From positions 1 through 41,328 of the forward strand of contig NZ_JAAHGH010000067.1 in NCBI RefSeq assembly GCF_010672525.1: a stretch of DNA of 41,328 nt. Reading direction: 5' to 3'. The position numbers and the translations under genes are program-made. The notes beneath the pieces were generated by a model that was given only the letters and a program-made list of their open reading frames with translations, was not told the DNA's origin and did not search any database. Of this stretch, positions 1 to 10,251 are shown piece by piece (positions within the stretch are counted from its first letter, which is position 1; every line of letters begins with the position of its first letter). The DNA is from Okeania sp. SIO2B3. Its GTDB lineage: Bacteria > Cyanobacteriota > Cyanobacteriia > Cyanobacteriales > Microcoleaceae.

Positions 1-501
1 GAACGAGAATAATACCGAGAATTTGCCCGGTCTAAACCAAGTAAATAAAAATCCGGAAAAATTCAGTCAAGATAAAACCTTTGAAAACCAAGAATTAGAA
101 ACAGAAAAATATCTTGATTCAGTAATTGAGGAGAAATCAAGTCAATATATAGAACAGGAAAAATTCACAGTAGAGCCAAATCAAGAAATTATTGAGTCTG
201 ATGAGAAAAATGAAATTCAAGCTACTAATTTAAATCTAATTCCAGAGCAAAAATTTGAGAGGAACGAGAATAATACCGAGAATTTGCCCGGTCTAAACCA
301 AGTAAATAAAAATCCGGAAAAATTCAGTCAAGATAAAACCTTTGAAAACCAAGAATTAGAAACAGAAAAATATCTTGATTCAGTAATTCAGGAAAAATTC
401 ACAGGAGACCAAAATCGAGAAATTATTGAATCTGATGAAGACTATGAAATTAAAACTGCTAATGTCAATCTAATTCCAGAGCAAAAATTTGAAACTTTCC
501 A
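1..501 (+). repeat. 261-bp in-frame direct repeat within the TPR-OGT gene
   Basis: Bases 1 to about 127 recur without change from 262, giving a period of 261 bp (87 codons). A third, degenerate copy of the start of the unit begins near 502 (NNIENLP matches NNTENLP). The repeat keeps frame and encodes a charged linker before the TPRs. The first copy is cut by the window edge, so more copies may lie upstream. Confidence 0.9.
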
Positions 502-3050
502 GAATAATATCGAGAATTTACCCAATCAAAATCAAGTCAATAAAAATCAGGAAAAATTCAGTCAAGTTGAAAATTTTGAATGCCAAGAATTAGAGCCAGA
601 ATTTCCCCAGAAACTATTAAAATATCCCGCAGCAGAAACTTATAGAAATCAAGCCAATACTGCTATTGGACAAGGAAATTTAGCAGTAGCGATCGCTCGC
701 TGTAAAGAAGCTTTAAAAATTCAACCGGGTTATGCTCCATGTTATGTAACTTTAGGAAATGCTTTTTACAGACAAAATAATTTATCAGCAGCTTTACGTT
801 CTTATCATCGGGCATTAGAAATTGAGCCGGAAGTTGCAGAAGTTTATGGAAATGTGGGTAGTGTATATTTGCAGTTAGGTCAATATAAACAAGCACTGTT
901 TTATTATCAAAAGGCTGTTGATTTAAAACCTGGTTTGGCTGGTATTTATTGGAATATTGGTAAACTATTTCAATATTTAGGAAAGGTTGATGAAGCTCTG
1001 GAATCTTGGGGAAAAGCATTAGAAATTCAACCAGATATAGTAGAGGCAGATTTTCACTTTAAATTAGGCAATACCTTAGTTAAACTGAGTAGAATTAATG
1101 ATGCAGTTAGAAGTTATCAAAGAGCTATTAATCTCAAACCAGATTATACCGAAGCTTATAGTAATCTAGCTAATATTTTAGGTAAACAAGGAGATAGAGA
1201 AGCAGCAGCAAAATATTATCAGAAAGCATTAAATATTAATCCAGAACTCAAACACTTACATGAAAAAATAGCTAATAATTTTTTGCTGAAAGGAGACTAC
1301 GACCAAGCAATTTATCATTATCAAATAGCCATTCAATATAATCCTAATTCCTATGATGCTTATGCCAACTTAGGAACAGCACTTTCCAATAAAGGATTAT
1401 TAGAATCAGCATTAGAAAAATATCATCAAGCATTAGAACTTAAACCAAACTGGGCAGAAGTATATTCTCGCATCGGACATATTATTAAACAAGAAAAAAT
1501 GGAAGAAGCGATCGCTTTATTTGAAAAAGCTATCGAAGTTAAACCACAATTTGTTGAAGCTCATCAACAATTATGTGATTTACTGAGTCATACAACTAAA
1601 CTTGCCCATGCTAGAAAAGCAGCCGATAATTTTTGTAATTCTTGTGGAGAAATAGCTCCTATTCTTTCAGGTACTGCCTTTTTATTTGCCTACTTTCAAT
1701 CTGGAGTAAGTGATATGGCAAACTCCAAGCTTTCAGAAGTAGAAAAAATTTGTTATCAAAGCTGTGAAACCTTCAGCGAACTAGAAATAAAACTACTCTA
1801 TGAAATTTTCTTATTTTCCGTACCTCACCTCCGGGATAACTTAGAAGAAAACGCTAAAATTTACAAATTAATAGCCAAACAATATTATCAAAATAGAGTC
1901 AAAAACTATCCAACTCCAAAAACTCATATTTCTACTTCCCAACCTCTAAAAATAGGATTCCTTTCCAAACATTTTCGCCGTCATTCAGTAGGTTGGTGTA
2001 GTGAAGCTTTAATCAGAGAATTATCTCAAATTACACCTCACATTCATCTATATATTACAGGTCCGTTGAAGAGAGATGACATTACTCAAAGATTTGAACA
2101 AATGTCTGTCAAAACCTATTGGCCGAAAAAGTATCCTAATGGGTTTCCATCCTACGAAGAAATTGTCGAACAAATATTAGAAGACAAATTAGATGTAGTA
2201 GTAGATTTAGATTCAATGACATTGCCAGTAAATGTACATATTATCCATGAAAAACCTGCACCAGTCTGTGTTTCTTGGCTAGGTTTTGATGCACCCTATA
2301 TTTCTGAAAATAATTATTTTTTATGTGACTCGTATACTCACCCCGAAGGAAGAGAAAAATATTATCTAGAAAAATTAGTTAGATTACCAGAAACATCTGT
2401 AGCTGTGGGTGGGTTTGATAGTCATTTGGTTGATAGAAATACTGCTAGAAATAGTATCGGTATTGACTCAAATAAGATGGTTTATTTGTGTATAGCACCG
2501 GGACGAAAAACGAATCCAGAAATGGTACGCGCTCAATTAAAAATTTTGCAACATACACCAGAAAGTATATTAATTCGTAAAGGTCAGGGAGATGTAGATA
2601 TAATTTATCAAACTTATCGTCAAGAATCTGAAAATTTAGGGGTAGACTTTAATCGAATTATCTTTTTAGGACAAACTCAAACAGAAGAAGAACATCGAGC
2701 AATTTATCAGATAGCGGATGTTTTATTAGATTCTTATCCCTACAATGGAGGTACTCATAATTTAGAAGCTTTATGGGCAAACTTACCAATAATAACTAGA
2801 GCTGGCGAACAATATTTGTCTAGAATGGGTTACTCATTTTTGCAAAATGTAAATTTGGATATAGGAGTAGCTTGGAGTTGGGAAGAATATACAGAATGGG
2901 GAATTAAATTAGGTAAAGATTTAGGTTTAAGAAATTCAGTGCGGGAGCATTTGCAAAAGTCAAAAAATCCAGATAATTTAGCGCCTTTGTGGAATCCTAA
3001 AAAATTGGCAAAACAGATTTATCAGGTATTTGTTGAACTCAGAAATAAGT

Positions 3051-3052
<2 letters not shown>
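2..3052 (+). CDS. TPR protein with O-GlcNAc transferase-like (SPINDLY/GT41) C-terminal domain, 5'-partial
   Basis: The reading frame is open to the left edge, so the true start lies outside the window; a TTG at 23 is not needed as a start. About 200 residues of acidic, Asn/Gln/Glu-rich, probably disordered sequence come first and contain an 87-residue repeat. About nine TPR units follow (roughly residues 205-525, with the usual A-x-Y-N-L-G and A-x-x-x-Y-x-x-A-L-x-x-x-P pattern). The C-terminal half (about 640-1010) has the hallmarks of the O-GlcNAc transferase/SPINDLY catalytic region: LKIGFLSKHFRRHSVG near 648, a CVSWLGFDAP segment, and an EALWANLPIITRAG donor-binding region near 923. In this family the TPRs select protein acceptors and the C-terminal domain transfers a sugar to Ser/Thr. 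Acceptor and sugar are unknown here. The TAG stop is completed by the end of a MITE-like element. Confidence 0.88.
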
Positions 3053-3298
<246 letters not shown>

Positions 3299-3416
3299 AA
3301 GTAACAAGGAAGATGGAAAAGGTAGATGAGGAATTGGCTGAACTTTAGGAAAATTAATCACAGGAATTGAAATGATTTACCCCTAATTCTGGGAAAGCTG
3401 ACAGAAAAAAGATAAT

Positions 3417-4157
3417 AACGTATTAGTTATCAGATTTTAGATATAGGTCTGGATAGAACTTCTTTTGAGTGATGATTTACTTTGAGTTAACTGCAACGTC
3501 TTAGTTATCAGATTTTAGATCGAGCTCTCTCGCGTACGCCTCCTGAGTTAACTATATATTTGGACCTAACTATAACGTCTTAGTTATCAGATTTTAGATC
3601 GAGCTCCCTCGCGTACGCCTCCTGAGTTAGGTTCAAATATGTAGCTAACTATAACGTCTTAGTTATTAGATTAAATATTGGTCTCTCGCGTACGCCTCCT
3701 GAGTTAACTACATATTTGGACCCAACTATAACGTCTTAGTTATCAGATTAAATATTGGTCTCTCGCGTACGCCTCCTGAGCTGACTATTGCTTCAACCCA
3801 AACGTCTTAGTTAAATTTTGACACTTAACTTCTGACTCAGGTGGGTAAATATCACTTAATCTATAGTTGAGATTCATCACTCAATTTTATTGCTTTTTAA
3901 AATTTAACTTAACAGGCAACTTTTTAGTCCCTACAGAAAACTAACTACATATTTGGACCCAACTATAACGTCTTAGTTATCAGATTAAATATTGGTCTCT
4001 CGCGTACGCCTCCTGAGCTGACTATTGCTTCAACCCAAACGTCTTAGTTAAATTTTGACACTTAACTTCTGACTCAGGTGGGTAAATACCACTTAATCTT
4101 AAGAATAGTTTCGTCACTCAATATTATGACTTTTCAAAATTAAACTTACAGTTAACT
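3417..4157. repeat. 79-bp tandem repeat array upstream of a glycosyltransferase 3' end
   Basis: Units marked by AACGTCTTAGTTATCAGATT begin at 3417 (degenerate), 3495, 3574, 3653, 3730, 3801, 3967 and 4038, with spacing of 71-79 bp inside blocks. Units also carry CTCGCGTACGCCTCCTGAG, with a CGTACG palindrome. A longer segment at 3705-3920 is repeated at 3942-4157, an offset of 237 bp, exactly three units; the second copy ends just before the stop codon of the glycosyltransferase at 4160. A 24-bp spacer is present in inverted orientation in one unit (3626-3649). No ORF of note; function unknown. Confidence 0.9.
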
Positions 4158-4159
4158 TT

Positions 4160-5461
4160 TTACAACTGCTCCAACAGACGAACATACTCTTTAGCAGTCT
4201 CCCTCCAAGTCCAATGAGAAAAGCGTTTATCTACTTCTTCAGCAGACAACTTACTCTTAGGATGTAGAATAAATTTCTCCATACAATTTGCTAAAGCATC
4301 CACATCACCAACCGGGAAAAAATCTACCATATCCTCACATTTATAAAGTTCTACTTGTTCCTCAAAAACTTCTAAGTCTGACACAATAGCAGGTATTCCT
4401 CTAACAACTGCCTCAGATAAAGCCAAACCAAAACCTTCATACTTAGAAGGAAAAACTACACAGGAACATTTCCGATACCATTTTTCCACATCTTCATCAG
4501 AGCAATATCCTAACCCCTCAAAATATTCCTGCATTATATTCTGATTATTCTGAGATATTTCCTGACATTGATTCAAATAATCAATATACTCTTGACTATT
4601 AGCTTGCTGAGATAAACTAATATTTCCTGCAATCAAATTATCCGTTTCTTTACCAATCAAAACTATTTTAAACTTCAGATTTTTTTGAGCAAGCTTAATA
4701 CCTGCTTTTAACAGAGTTAAGTGGTCTTTATAAACACCAAAAGAAGAAGGCAAATAAAATATTGGTAATTCATCATTAGATTCATGGGAATTTTCTGCTA
4801 AACCCAATAACCTTTGTGAAGGTGAAGCATTTGACTTAGTAGGAAAACCTGATATGGGTACAGGTGTTATTTTGCCACTAAATTCAGGAAAAACCGAGAG
4901 AATATCCTTTCGTGTTTTTTCAGAAATAGTAAAAACAATATTGACCTTTTTCAACCATTCTAATAAGCTTAAATCGTATTCATTAACATAAGATTCTGGA
5001 TAAGTTAGTGGTGAAAATCTCCAGAACATATCATGGGTGATCATTGCTAAAGGAATATCAAGATTGGGTGGATTTAATCTATTAGCCAGAAAGTACAAAC
5101 AATGAGTAGCTTGATAACGACTAGCTAAATATTTGAGACTAAACTCAGTCTGATATTTACGACGGAGACGCTTAAAAAAAATTTTAACTTTTTGTGCCTT
5201 AACATTAGCTGAGAAAGACGAAAACTTATCAATTAAAGAAAGTATTCGAGATTGTAAAGATTTAGGAGGTAATATAAATGATTCGTATTTAATTATTGGA
5301 GATTTAGGCAACTTTTCTTGAAAATGAGGAATATCTTTTTTTTGCAAAATTAATATGATTTCCTCTACTTCGTCAATTTCAATCCATTCTTCTACCGTTC
5401 CACAAATTACCCGTTCTATTCCACCTTTACGATAAAATTCAATAGGAAGTATAAGTTTCAT
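4160..5461 (-). CDS. Glycosyltransferase, GT4 (GT-B) type
   Basis: A 433-residue protein starting at ATG with a good ribosome site (TTGGAG, about 6 bases upstream). The N-terminal half begins with a Rossmann-like strand and a glycine-rich loop (FYRKGGIERV). The C-terminal half has the GT4 donor-binding signature: FPSKYEGFGLALSEAVVRG around 338-357, with the E-x7-E pair near 342 and 350, followed by a G-x-P-A-I-V-S-D strand. Enzymes of this family use nucleotide-activated sugars and a retaining mechanism to extend cell-surface polysaccharides. Acceptor and sugar cannot be read from the sequence. It stands alone on this strand, with repeat arrays on its 3' side. Confidence 0.85.
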   Translation of the reverse strand: MKLILPIEFYRKGGIERVICGTVEEWIEIDEVEEIILILQKKDIPHFQEKLPKSPIIKYESFILPPKSLQSRILSLIDKFSSFSANVKAQKVKIFFKRLRRKYQTEFSLKYLASRYQATHCLYFLANRLNPPNLDIPLAMITHDMFWRFSPLTYPESYVNEYDLSLLEWLKKVNIVFTISEKTRKDILSVFPEFSGKITPVPISGFPTKSNASPSQRLLGLAENSHESNDELPIFYLPSSFGVYKDHLTLLKAGIKLAQKNLKFKIVLIGKETDNLIAGNISLSQQANSQEYIDYLNQCQEISQNNQNIMQEYFEGLGYCSDEDVEKWYRKCSCVVFPSKYEGFGLALSEAVVRGIPAIVSDLEVFEEQVELYKCEDMVDFFPVGDVDALANCMEKFILHPKSKLSAEEVDKRFSHWTWRETAKEYVRLLEQL

Positions 5462-5495
5462 AGTTGCTCCAAAATTTACTATTTTTTTCTCTTTC

Positions 5496-5607
5496 TATAG
5501 CAATTTCCATATTGGTAAGGTACAAAATTTTAGGTTTGAGGGAACAGGGAACAGGGAATAAAGAGACAAAAATATAACTGTACCTCACGACCTTGGGAAA
5601 CGCTATA
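5496..5607. repeat. MITE-like element with TATAGC termini
   Basis: A 112-bp segment that starts TATAGCAATTTCC and ends GGGAAACGCTATA, so its ends are imperfect inverted repeats. Inside, GGTACAAAATT and AACTGTACCTCA form a second inverted pair. A close relative lies at 20539-20650, and elements with the same TATAGCAAT ends occur at 28467-28587 and 36656-36773. Non-coding; the termini suggest a short non-autonomous element. Confidence 0.65.
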
Positions 5608-6303
5608 TCAATTATTAACTAAACTAATTATTGTTCAGATAGTAAAAATATTTTTTACCGAATAATTATGGTTTTACAGCAAAAAAAAGAAAGAATAAGG
5701 AAGAATAAAGAAGGAAAAACCTGGCATTGTCTGAATTTTAAGCTTTTGATATATCCTAATTTTTCCTTCGACTGCTATATATGGTAAGAACTTAGAACTT
5801 TATTTCACAAGGTGGCGCATCTTCACTTTACTCATTCGAGCAAAAAAAATTAACCGAATAATTAAAGTTTAAAGCCTCTATACAGGTGCGACACTAATTG
5901 TAAACCTACAGGGAAAAACAAAGAAAAAATCCTTTTAATTAATCCTCCTCTTTTACTCTTTTCAGAACAGGTAATTATTAATTGTTAAATCCTAAAGATT
6001 TGAATAATCTCAAATAATGGGCAAGTCATTTCAGTTATCAGTTATCAGTACCTCTGTAATAAGGAGGCAAGAAAATACGGAATTCTCTTTTTATTTATCC
6101 CCTTAAAAGGGGAGGCTTTAGACCATAATTTTTCGGTAAAATACTAAAGCTCACCTTCTGTAATTTTTACTACTATCTGACCACTGAATCCTCTTCTATT
6201 TACAAAATAGACGTAGTTATTACTACCTTACTAAAGAATAAGCTAGATATTTTTTAGCTAATTTTCAATACCAACTAAATATATAGCCTAGAGTTTATTT
6301 CAG
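5608..6303. other. Intergenic stretch without a supported gene
   Basis: AT-rich, with poly-A and purine runs and no convincing ORF on either strand. It contains one dispersed repeat (6023-6143, listed separately). No clear terminator was seen for the minus-strand gene that ends at 6304. Confidence 0.6.
6023..6143 (+). repeat. Dispersed repeat with AAGTCATTTCAGTTATCAG end
   Basis: The segment starts AAGTCATTTCAGTTATCAG, runs through a CCCCTTAAAAGGGG palindrome and ends near TTTTTCGGTAAAATAC. Related copies sit at 28645-28770 (inverted) and 18638-18830 (same orientation), and parts occur at 10060-10251. Non-coding; a candidate small mobile repeat. Confidence 0.65.
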
Positions 6304-7413
6304 TCATACTTCATCAATATTTTTCAACCACAATGGTGCTACCTGCTCCCAAATTTCATTCTTGACAGATTCCTGGATTTTTCCCCTCATATCTTCTAAC
6401 TCTTGAGGATTTTTTAAAAGTTCAACTACTCTATAAGCTAAAGCCTCTTGAGTTTCCTTTACCTGGGGTTCGCCATCCACTTTTATACAGTAATCTTTCT
6501 CCTTTATTGCTGCATAATTAGTAGTGACAGGAACACATCCTACCATCGCTGACTCCCGCAAAGAAATACAGTCTATTTCTTCATAAGCACACCCATAATA
6601 ATGAATAGCTGAAGTAGATTTTTCATACATTAATTGATTGTGACCCACAATACCATGTTCAATTACTCCTGGCTGCTCCATTAATTCCATCATTTTTTGC
6701 CTCCAAGGTATTAGTTTTTTACTATAGTCACGCTTAGTCCACCCATAATAAATATGTAATTCTGCCTCTGGAATTTCTCTTTTAATAATCGGCCATCCCC
6801 ACATCAACATAAATTCTAAACCTCGATAATACCTCGAAGCATATACTAATCTATATGGTTGTTTTTGATTTTCACTCAGTTCTAAAACAGTAGAATCTGC
6901 ACCATTATTAATAACTACGAACTTATCATCAGGTATGTCTGGTAATAAATTACGTTGGTAATAACTTTTGACAAAAATTTTATTATATGGCTTTAAATAT
7001 ATAGGATCGAATGTAATTATATCGTGCCAATCAAACCAGGTTCTTTGAGCTTTAGCATAGGGAGGTAACATCTTAGGATGTCGCCACATAATCAAAGTAT
7101 CAAAGGTATCGTACCAGTTAATTTTGTCATAATTAACATACTTAACTCCTCCATAAATACCCTCTTTGTCTTCACAATTAGTAAAAACTGTAACGTCATA
7201 GCCTTGCTTGACCCATTCTCTAGTCAAAAAGAAAACTGCACTATCCGAACCACTAGCACCCTTAGTTTTAAGATCGGATTCTAGTACTAAAAAACGCTTT
7301 CCTAGATAATATACAATTGACTTTTCCGGCCATTTTTTAGCAGTTAGTTTTTTAGTTAAGTCATTAGCAAAGGGAATTTGAGATTTAATCCACTTTTTTA
7401 TAGGTGTTAACAT
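6304..7413 (-). CDS. Glycosyltransferase-like protein, paralog of the gene at 7986
   Basis: A 369-residue protein. I chose the ATG at 7413 over a TTG 18 bases upstream. It is homologous along its length to the divergent gene at 7986-9080: both share SIVYY near the N terminus, REWVK-x-GY, KEGIY-x-GV, FDTLIMW, a central EI-x-x-AEL-x-IYYGW and a C-terminal RESA-x-VG-x-VPVTT-x-YA block. The latter resembles the donor-site region of GT-B glycosyltransferases, where an acidic residue before a small-residue turn contacts the nucleotide sugar. The probable role is sugar transfer onto a surface glycan; donor and acceptor are unknown. No signal peptide or membrane segment is evident. Confidence 0.8.
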   Translation of the reverse strand: MLTPIKKWIKSQIPFANDLTKKLTAKKWPEKSIVYYLGKRFLVLESDLKTKGASGSDSAVFFLTREWVKQGYDVTVFTNCEDKEGIYGGVKYVNYDKINWYDTFDTLIMWRHPKMLPPYAKAQRTWFDWHDIITFDPIYLKPYNKIFVKSYYQRNLLPDIPDDKFVVINNGADSTVLELSENQKQPYRLVYASRYYRGLEFMLMWGWPIIKREIPEAELHIYYGWTKRDYSKKLIPWRQKMMELMEQPGVIEHGIVGHNQLMYEKSTSAIHYYGCAYEEIDCISLRESAMVGCVPVTTNYAAIKEKDYCIKVDGEPQVKETQEALAYRVVELLKNPQELEDMRGKIQESVKNEIWEQVAPLWLKNIDEV

Positions 7414-7985
7414 AATATGCTCTAATATCAACTATAAAATCACAATCTTTGAAGAGATGTTGCATCTTTTTTTGCTATAGTAGTTGTTTAATATTCACTA
7501 AGTAGTTAATTTATATAATTCAGAAAAAGCATCTACTACAAAAAAATTATTCTTGATTACACTCAACCCTGTGTTAGAATCATATCACAAAATAGATGAA
7601 TAAGTTCTAAGATAGATTATCTAGTTATCAAGGTTTACTCCAAGTTGATTAACATAGTATAGTCTGTATGTCAATAATTATTTTGTATTTGAAATTAGTA
7701 GGCAACAAGAAAAAAAATATTAGAGGTATCAACTATGTTAATAAATGTACTTGAGGAAAACCTATATAGTTAATAATTTATTGCATCTGTAGATGTTTAG
7801 TGAAAAATAAAAGAGACTATCTTCAATAGAAGAAATAATTTTTAGCTATATGAATCGGAGGAGATGTCTTGGCGATCGCCAAAAACCTCTAAATACTACT
7901 AATACTAAATATCATTCTGATTCGAGAAAATCTTTATTGTTAACAGCACAAGGAAAATTAAAAAATCTACTGGGAGTAATTAACT
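7414..7985. other. Divergent intergenic region between two paralogous glycosyltransferases
   Basis: About 570 AT-rich bases separating two outward-facing genes, so it should hold both promoters. A HIP1 site lies at about 7871. I cannot place -10/-35 boxes with confidence. A 48-codon ORF beginning near 7850 overlaps the start of the next gene and has no family resemblance, so I do not call it. Confidence 0.55.
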
Positions 7986-9080
7986 GTGGCGACTAAGAAA
8001 CTACTCGATAGTTTTAATTCTAAATTAACTGCTTTAAAACAAAGAATAACACCAAAAATATGGTCAGAAAATTCAATAGTTTACTACACTGGTAACACTT
8101 CTTATGAATGGTCTCCAGAAAGTTTAAAAACAGGATTAGGAGGTGCTGATGCCAGGATTGTTTTTCTAGGCAGAGAATGGGTAAAGTTAGGTTATAAAGT
8201 TGCTGTCTATAATAACTGTGGCAATAAAGAAGGTATCTATGATGGAGTAGAATATCATCACTATTCAAAATTTAATCCTTACGATAGTTTTGATACTCTA
8301 ATTATGTGGCAATTTGCCTGGAGAATTAAGTTTCCCATTAAAGCAAAAAGAGTCTGGCTAGATTTGGGTTCGGTATTGTTGCCTAGAGAAGTTACTTATG
8401 AAAAATTAAAACACTACGATAAAATTTTCTGCAAGAACAATTATCACCGTTCTTTATTACCAGAAATACCTGACAATAAAATTGCTATTATCCCCAATGG
8501 AATAGAACCATCTTTCTCATCTCTTTATCAAAATTCTAAAGAGCCTAACAAAATTATTTATGCTTCTAATTATATTAGAGGCTTAGAAAGAATGTTAGAA
8601 TTTGGCTGGCCGATTATTAACAAAGAAATTCCGTCAGCAGAGTTGAATATTTACTATGGTTGGAGTAGTAAAGTCGAGGCAGATTGGAAAGAAAAAATGT
8701 TAAAATTAATGGCACAACCAGGAGTAACTGAACGAGGGAAAATAGGGCGAGAACAACTAATGCAAGAAAAATCAACTTCATCTATTCATTATTATGGTTG
8801 TACTTTTCAAGAGTTAGATTGTAATACAGTGCGAGAATCTGCCCTAGTAGGAGCAGTACCAGTAACAACAGATTATGCTGGATTAACAGACAAAAATTAT
8901 TGTGTTAAAGTCCCTGGTCATCCTTACGAAAAAGAAACTCAAGAAGCATTAGCTTATAAAATAGTAGAATTGCTCAGAAACCCAGAACAAATTCAAGAAA
9001 TCCGACAAAAAAATGTTGAGTTAGTCAAAGATGAAACCTGGGAAAATGTAGCGAAGTTGTGGTTAGCTGAAATATCATAG
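7986..9080 (+). CDS. Glycosyltransferase-like protein, paralog of the gene at 6304
   Basis: A 364-residue protein starting at GTG with a purine-rich GGGAG about 10 bases upstream. It matches the minus-strand neighbour at 6304-7413 over the whole length and ends in the same block: CTFQELDCNTVRESALVG, then VPVTTDYAGL, then a KETQEALAYKIVELL helix. This is consistent with a GT-B fold with the nucleotide-sugar site in the C-terminal half. A sulfotransferase starts 15 bases after its stop, so the two are probably co-transcribed and act on the same glycan. Function beyond glycosyltransferase is not determinable. Confidence 0.8.
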   Translation: MATKKLLDSFNSKLTALKQRITPKIWSENSIVYYTGNTSYEWSPESLKTGLGGADARIVFLGREWVKLGYKVAVYNNCGNKEGIYDGVEYHHYSKFNPYDSFDTLIMWQFAWRIKFPIKAKRVWLDLGSVLLPREVTYEKLKHYDKIFCKNNYHRSLLPEIPDNKIAIIPNGIEPSFSSLYQNSKEPNKIIYASNYIRGLERMLEFGWPIINKEIPSAELNIYYGWSSKVEADWKEKMLKLMAQPGVTERGKIGREQLMQEKSTSSIHYYGCTFQELDCNTVRESALVGAVPVTTDYAGLTDKNYCVKVPGHPYEKETQEALAYKIVELLRNPEQIQEIRQKNVELVKDETWENVAKLWLAEIS

Positions 9081-9095
9081 GGAGGTATTTTAATT

Positions 9096-10007
9096 ATGAC
9101 AATGCCAAATTTTTTATTAATAGGTGCTGCTAAGTCAGGAACTTCTTCTCTTTATTATTATCTGAAGCAACATCCTCAAATTTATATGCCAGCTTCTAGA
9201 GACCAAAAAGAACCAGATTTTTTTACTTTAGAAGGAGAAAGTAAAGAGCGAATTGGTCCTAATGGTATTCATTTTATGGGGAATGCAATTACAGATTTAG
9301 AAAGCTACCAAGAATTGTTTACTGGAGTAACAGATGAAATAGCAATTGGGGAAGCTTCTACTTCATATATATATAGTGAAAAAGCTCCACAGCGAATACA
9401 TAACTATATACCTGATGCTAAAATAATTGCTATTCTCAGAGACCCAGCAGAAAGAGCTTTTTCTCACTTTTTATTTTCTCTAAGTAATGGTAGAGAACCA
9501 GAACCTGATTTTAAGAAAACATTAGAACAAGAAGATTGGCGAGTAGAGAATAATTGGAGTTTTCAATGGCATCATAAACGTCGAGGTTTTTATTATCTCC
9601 AACTCAAGCGTTATTTCGATCTATTTCCTCCTAATCAAATTAAGGTTTGTCTATACGAAGATATTAGAAAAGACCCTATTGCTTTAACTCAAGATATCTT
9701 TAAATTTTTGGGAGTAGATGATACTTTTGTTTTAAATGTGGCTAAAGTACATAACCCGACTAATGTACCGAAAAATCAAACTATAAATACATTGCTAAAT
9801 CGTCCGAATCCAATTAAAGATAGTTTGAAATTATTTATGCCAATGGGAATTAGGAAAAAAATAGCAGGGACTATCAAAAAGAAGAATTTAGGTAAACCAA
9901 AATTATCTCCAAAAATTAGAAAGCAATTAATTGCAGATTATCGGGAAGATATATTAAAGCTTCAGGATTTAATTGGCAGAGATTTGTCAAAATGGTTAGA
10001 AGTTTAG
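9096..10007 (+). CDS. Sulfotransferase, heparan-sulfate N-sulfotransferase-like
   Basis: 303 residues, with a strong GGGAGGT ribosome site upstream. The 5'-phosphosulfate-binding loop is GAAKSGTSS at residues 10-18, right after a hydrophobic strand. The 3'-phosphate-binding motif is LRDPAERAFSHF around 114-125, with R115 and S123 in the expected places. These are the PAPS-binding signatures of carbohydrate sulfotransferases, which transfer sulfate from PAPS to a hydroxyl or amino group of a sugar. The length is normal for a soluble bacterial member. It follows a glycosyltransferase by 15 bases, suggesting sulfation of the sugar that enzyme adds. Confidence 0.9.
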   Translation: MTMPNFLLIGAAKSGTSSLYYYLKQHPQIYMPASRDQKEPDFFTLEGESKERIGPNGIHFMGNAITDLESYQELFTGVTDEIAIGEASTSYIYSEKAPQRIHNYIPDAKIIAILRDPAERAFSHFLFSLSNGREPEPDFKKTLEQEDWRVENNWSFQWHHKRRGFYYLQLKRYFDLFPPNQIKVCLYEDIRKDPIALTQDIFKFLGVDDTFVLNVAKVHNPTNVPKNQTINTLLNRPNPIKDSLKLFMPMGIRKKIAGTIKKKNLGKPKLSPKIRKQLIADYREDILKLQDLIGRDLSKWLEV

Positions 10008-10059
10008 TTCAACAATTAATAATTAATAATTAATAATTAATTATTACCTCTTCTTTCTA

Positions 10060-10251
10060 AGAATAGGATTGACTAAAAGGATCTTTTTTATTTTTTATCC
10101 ATGAATGGAGAGGCTTTATACCTTTATTTTTCTGTAAATCAAAGATGATTTTTTTTAAATTACCAAATAAATAAATCAAGTTTCAAAGCTGCCTACTTGT
10201 TATAGGTAGTAATAACTGATAACTAATAACTGATAACTGAAATGACTGATT
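10060..10251. repeat. Composite dispersed repeat reaching into a start codon
   Basis: The left part (GGAGAGGCTTTATACC and the following TTTTTCTGTAAA) matches the middle of the repeat at 6023-6143 in the same orientation. The right end (AACTGATAACTGAAATGACT) matches that repeat's terminus in the opposite orientation. Its last bases, ATGACT, are the first two codons of the next gene. Confidence 0.55.

Noticed and set aside
663-1019. Antisense ORF inside the TPR region
   Set aside because: It lies entirely opposite a well-supported TPR coding sequence; a frame shadow of the repeats.
3417-4157. CRISPR-like appearance of the 79-bp array
   Set aside because: The sequences between cores are themselves repeats of each other (one inverted), not unique spacers, and no cas gene is nearby.
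7850-7996. A 48-codon ORF with GGAGGAG near its start, upstream of the gene at 7986
   Set aside because: The purine tract lies inside the ORF, the ORF overlaps the next gene and no family resemblance was seen.
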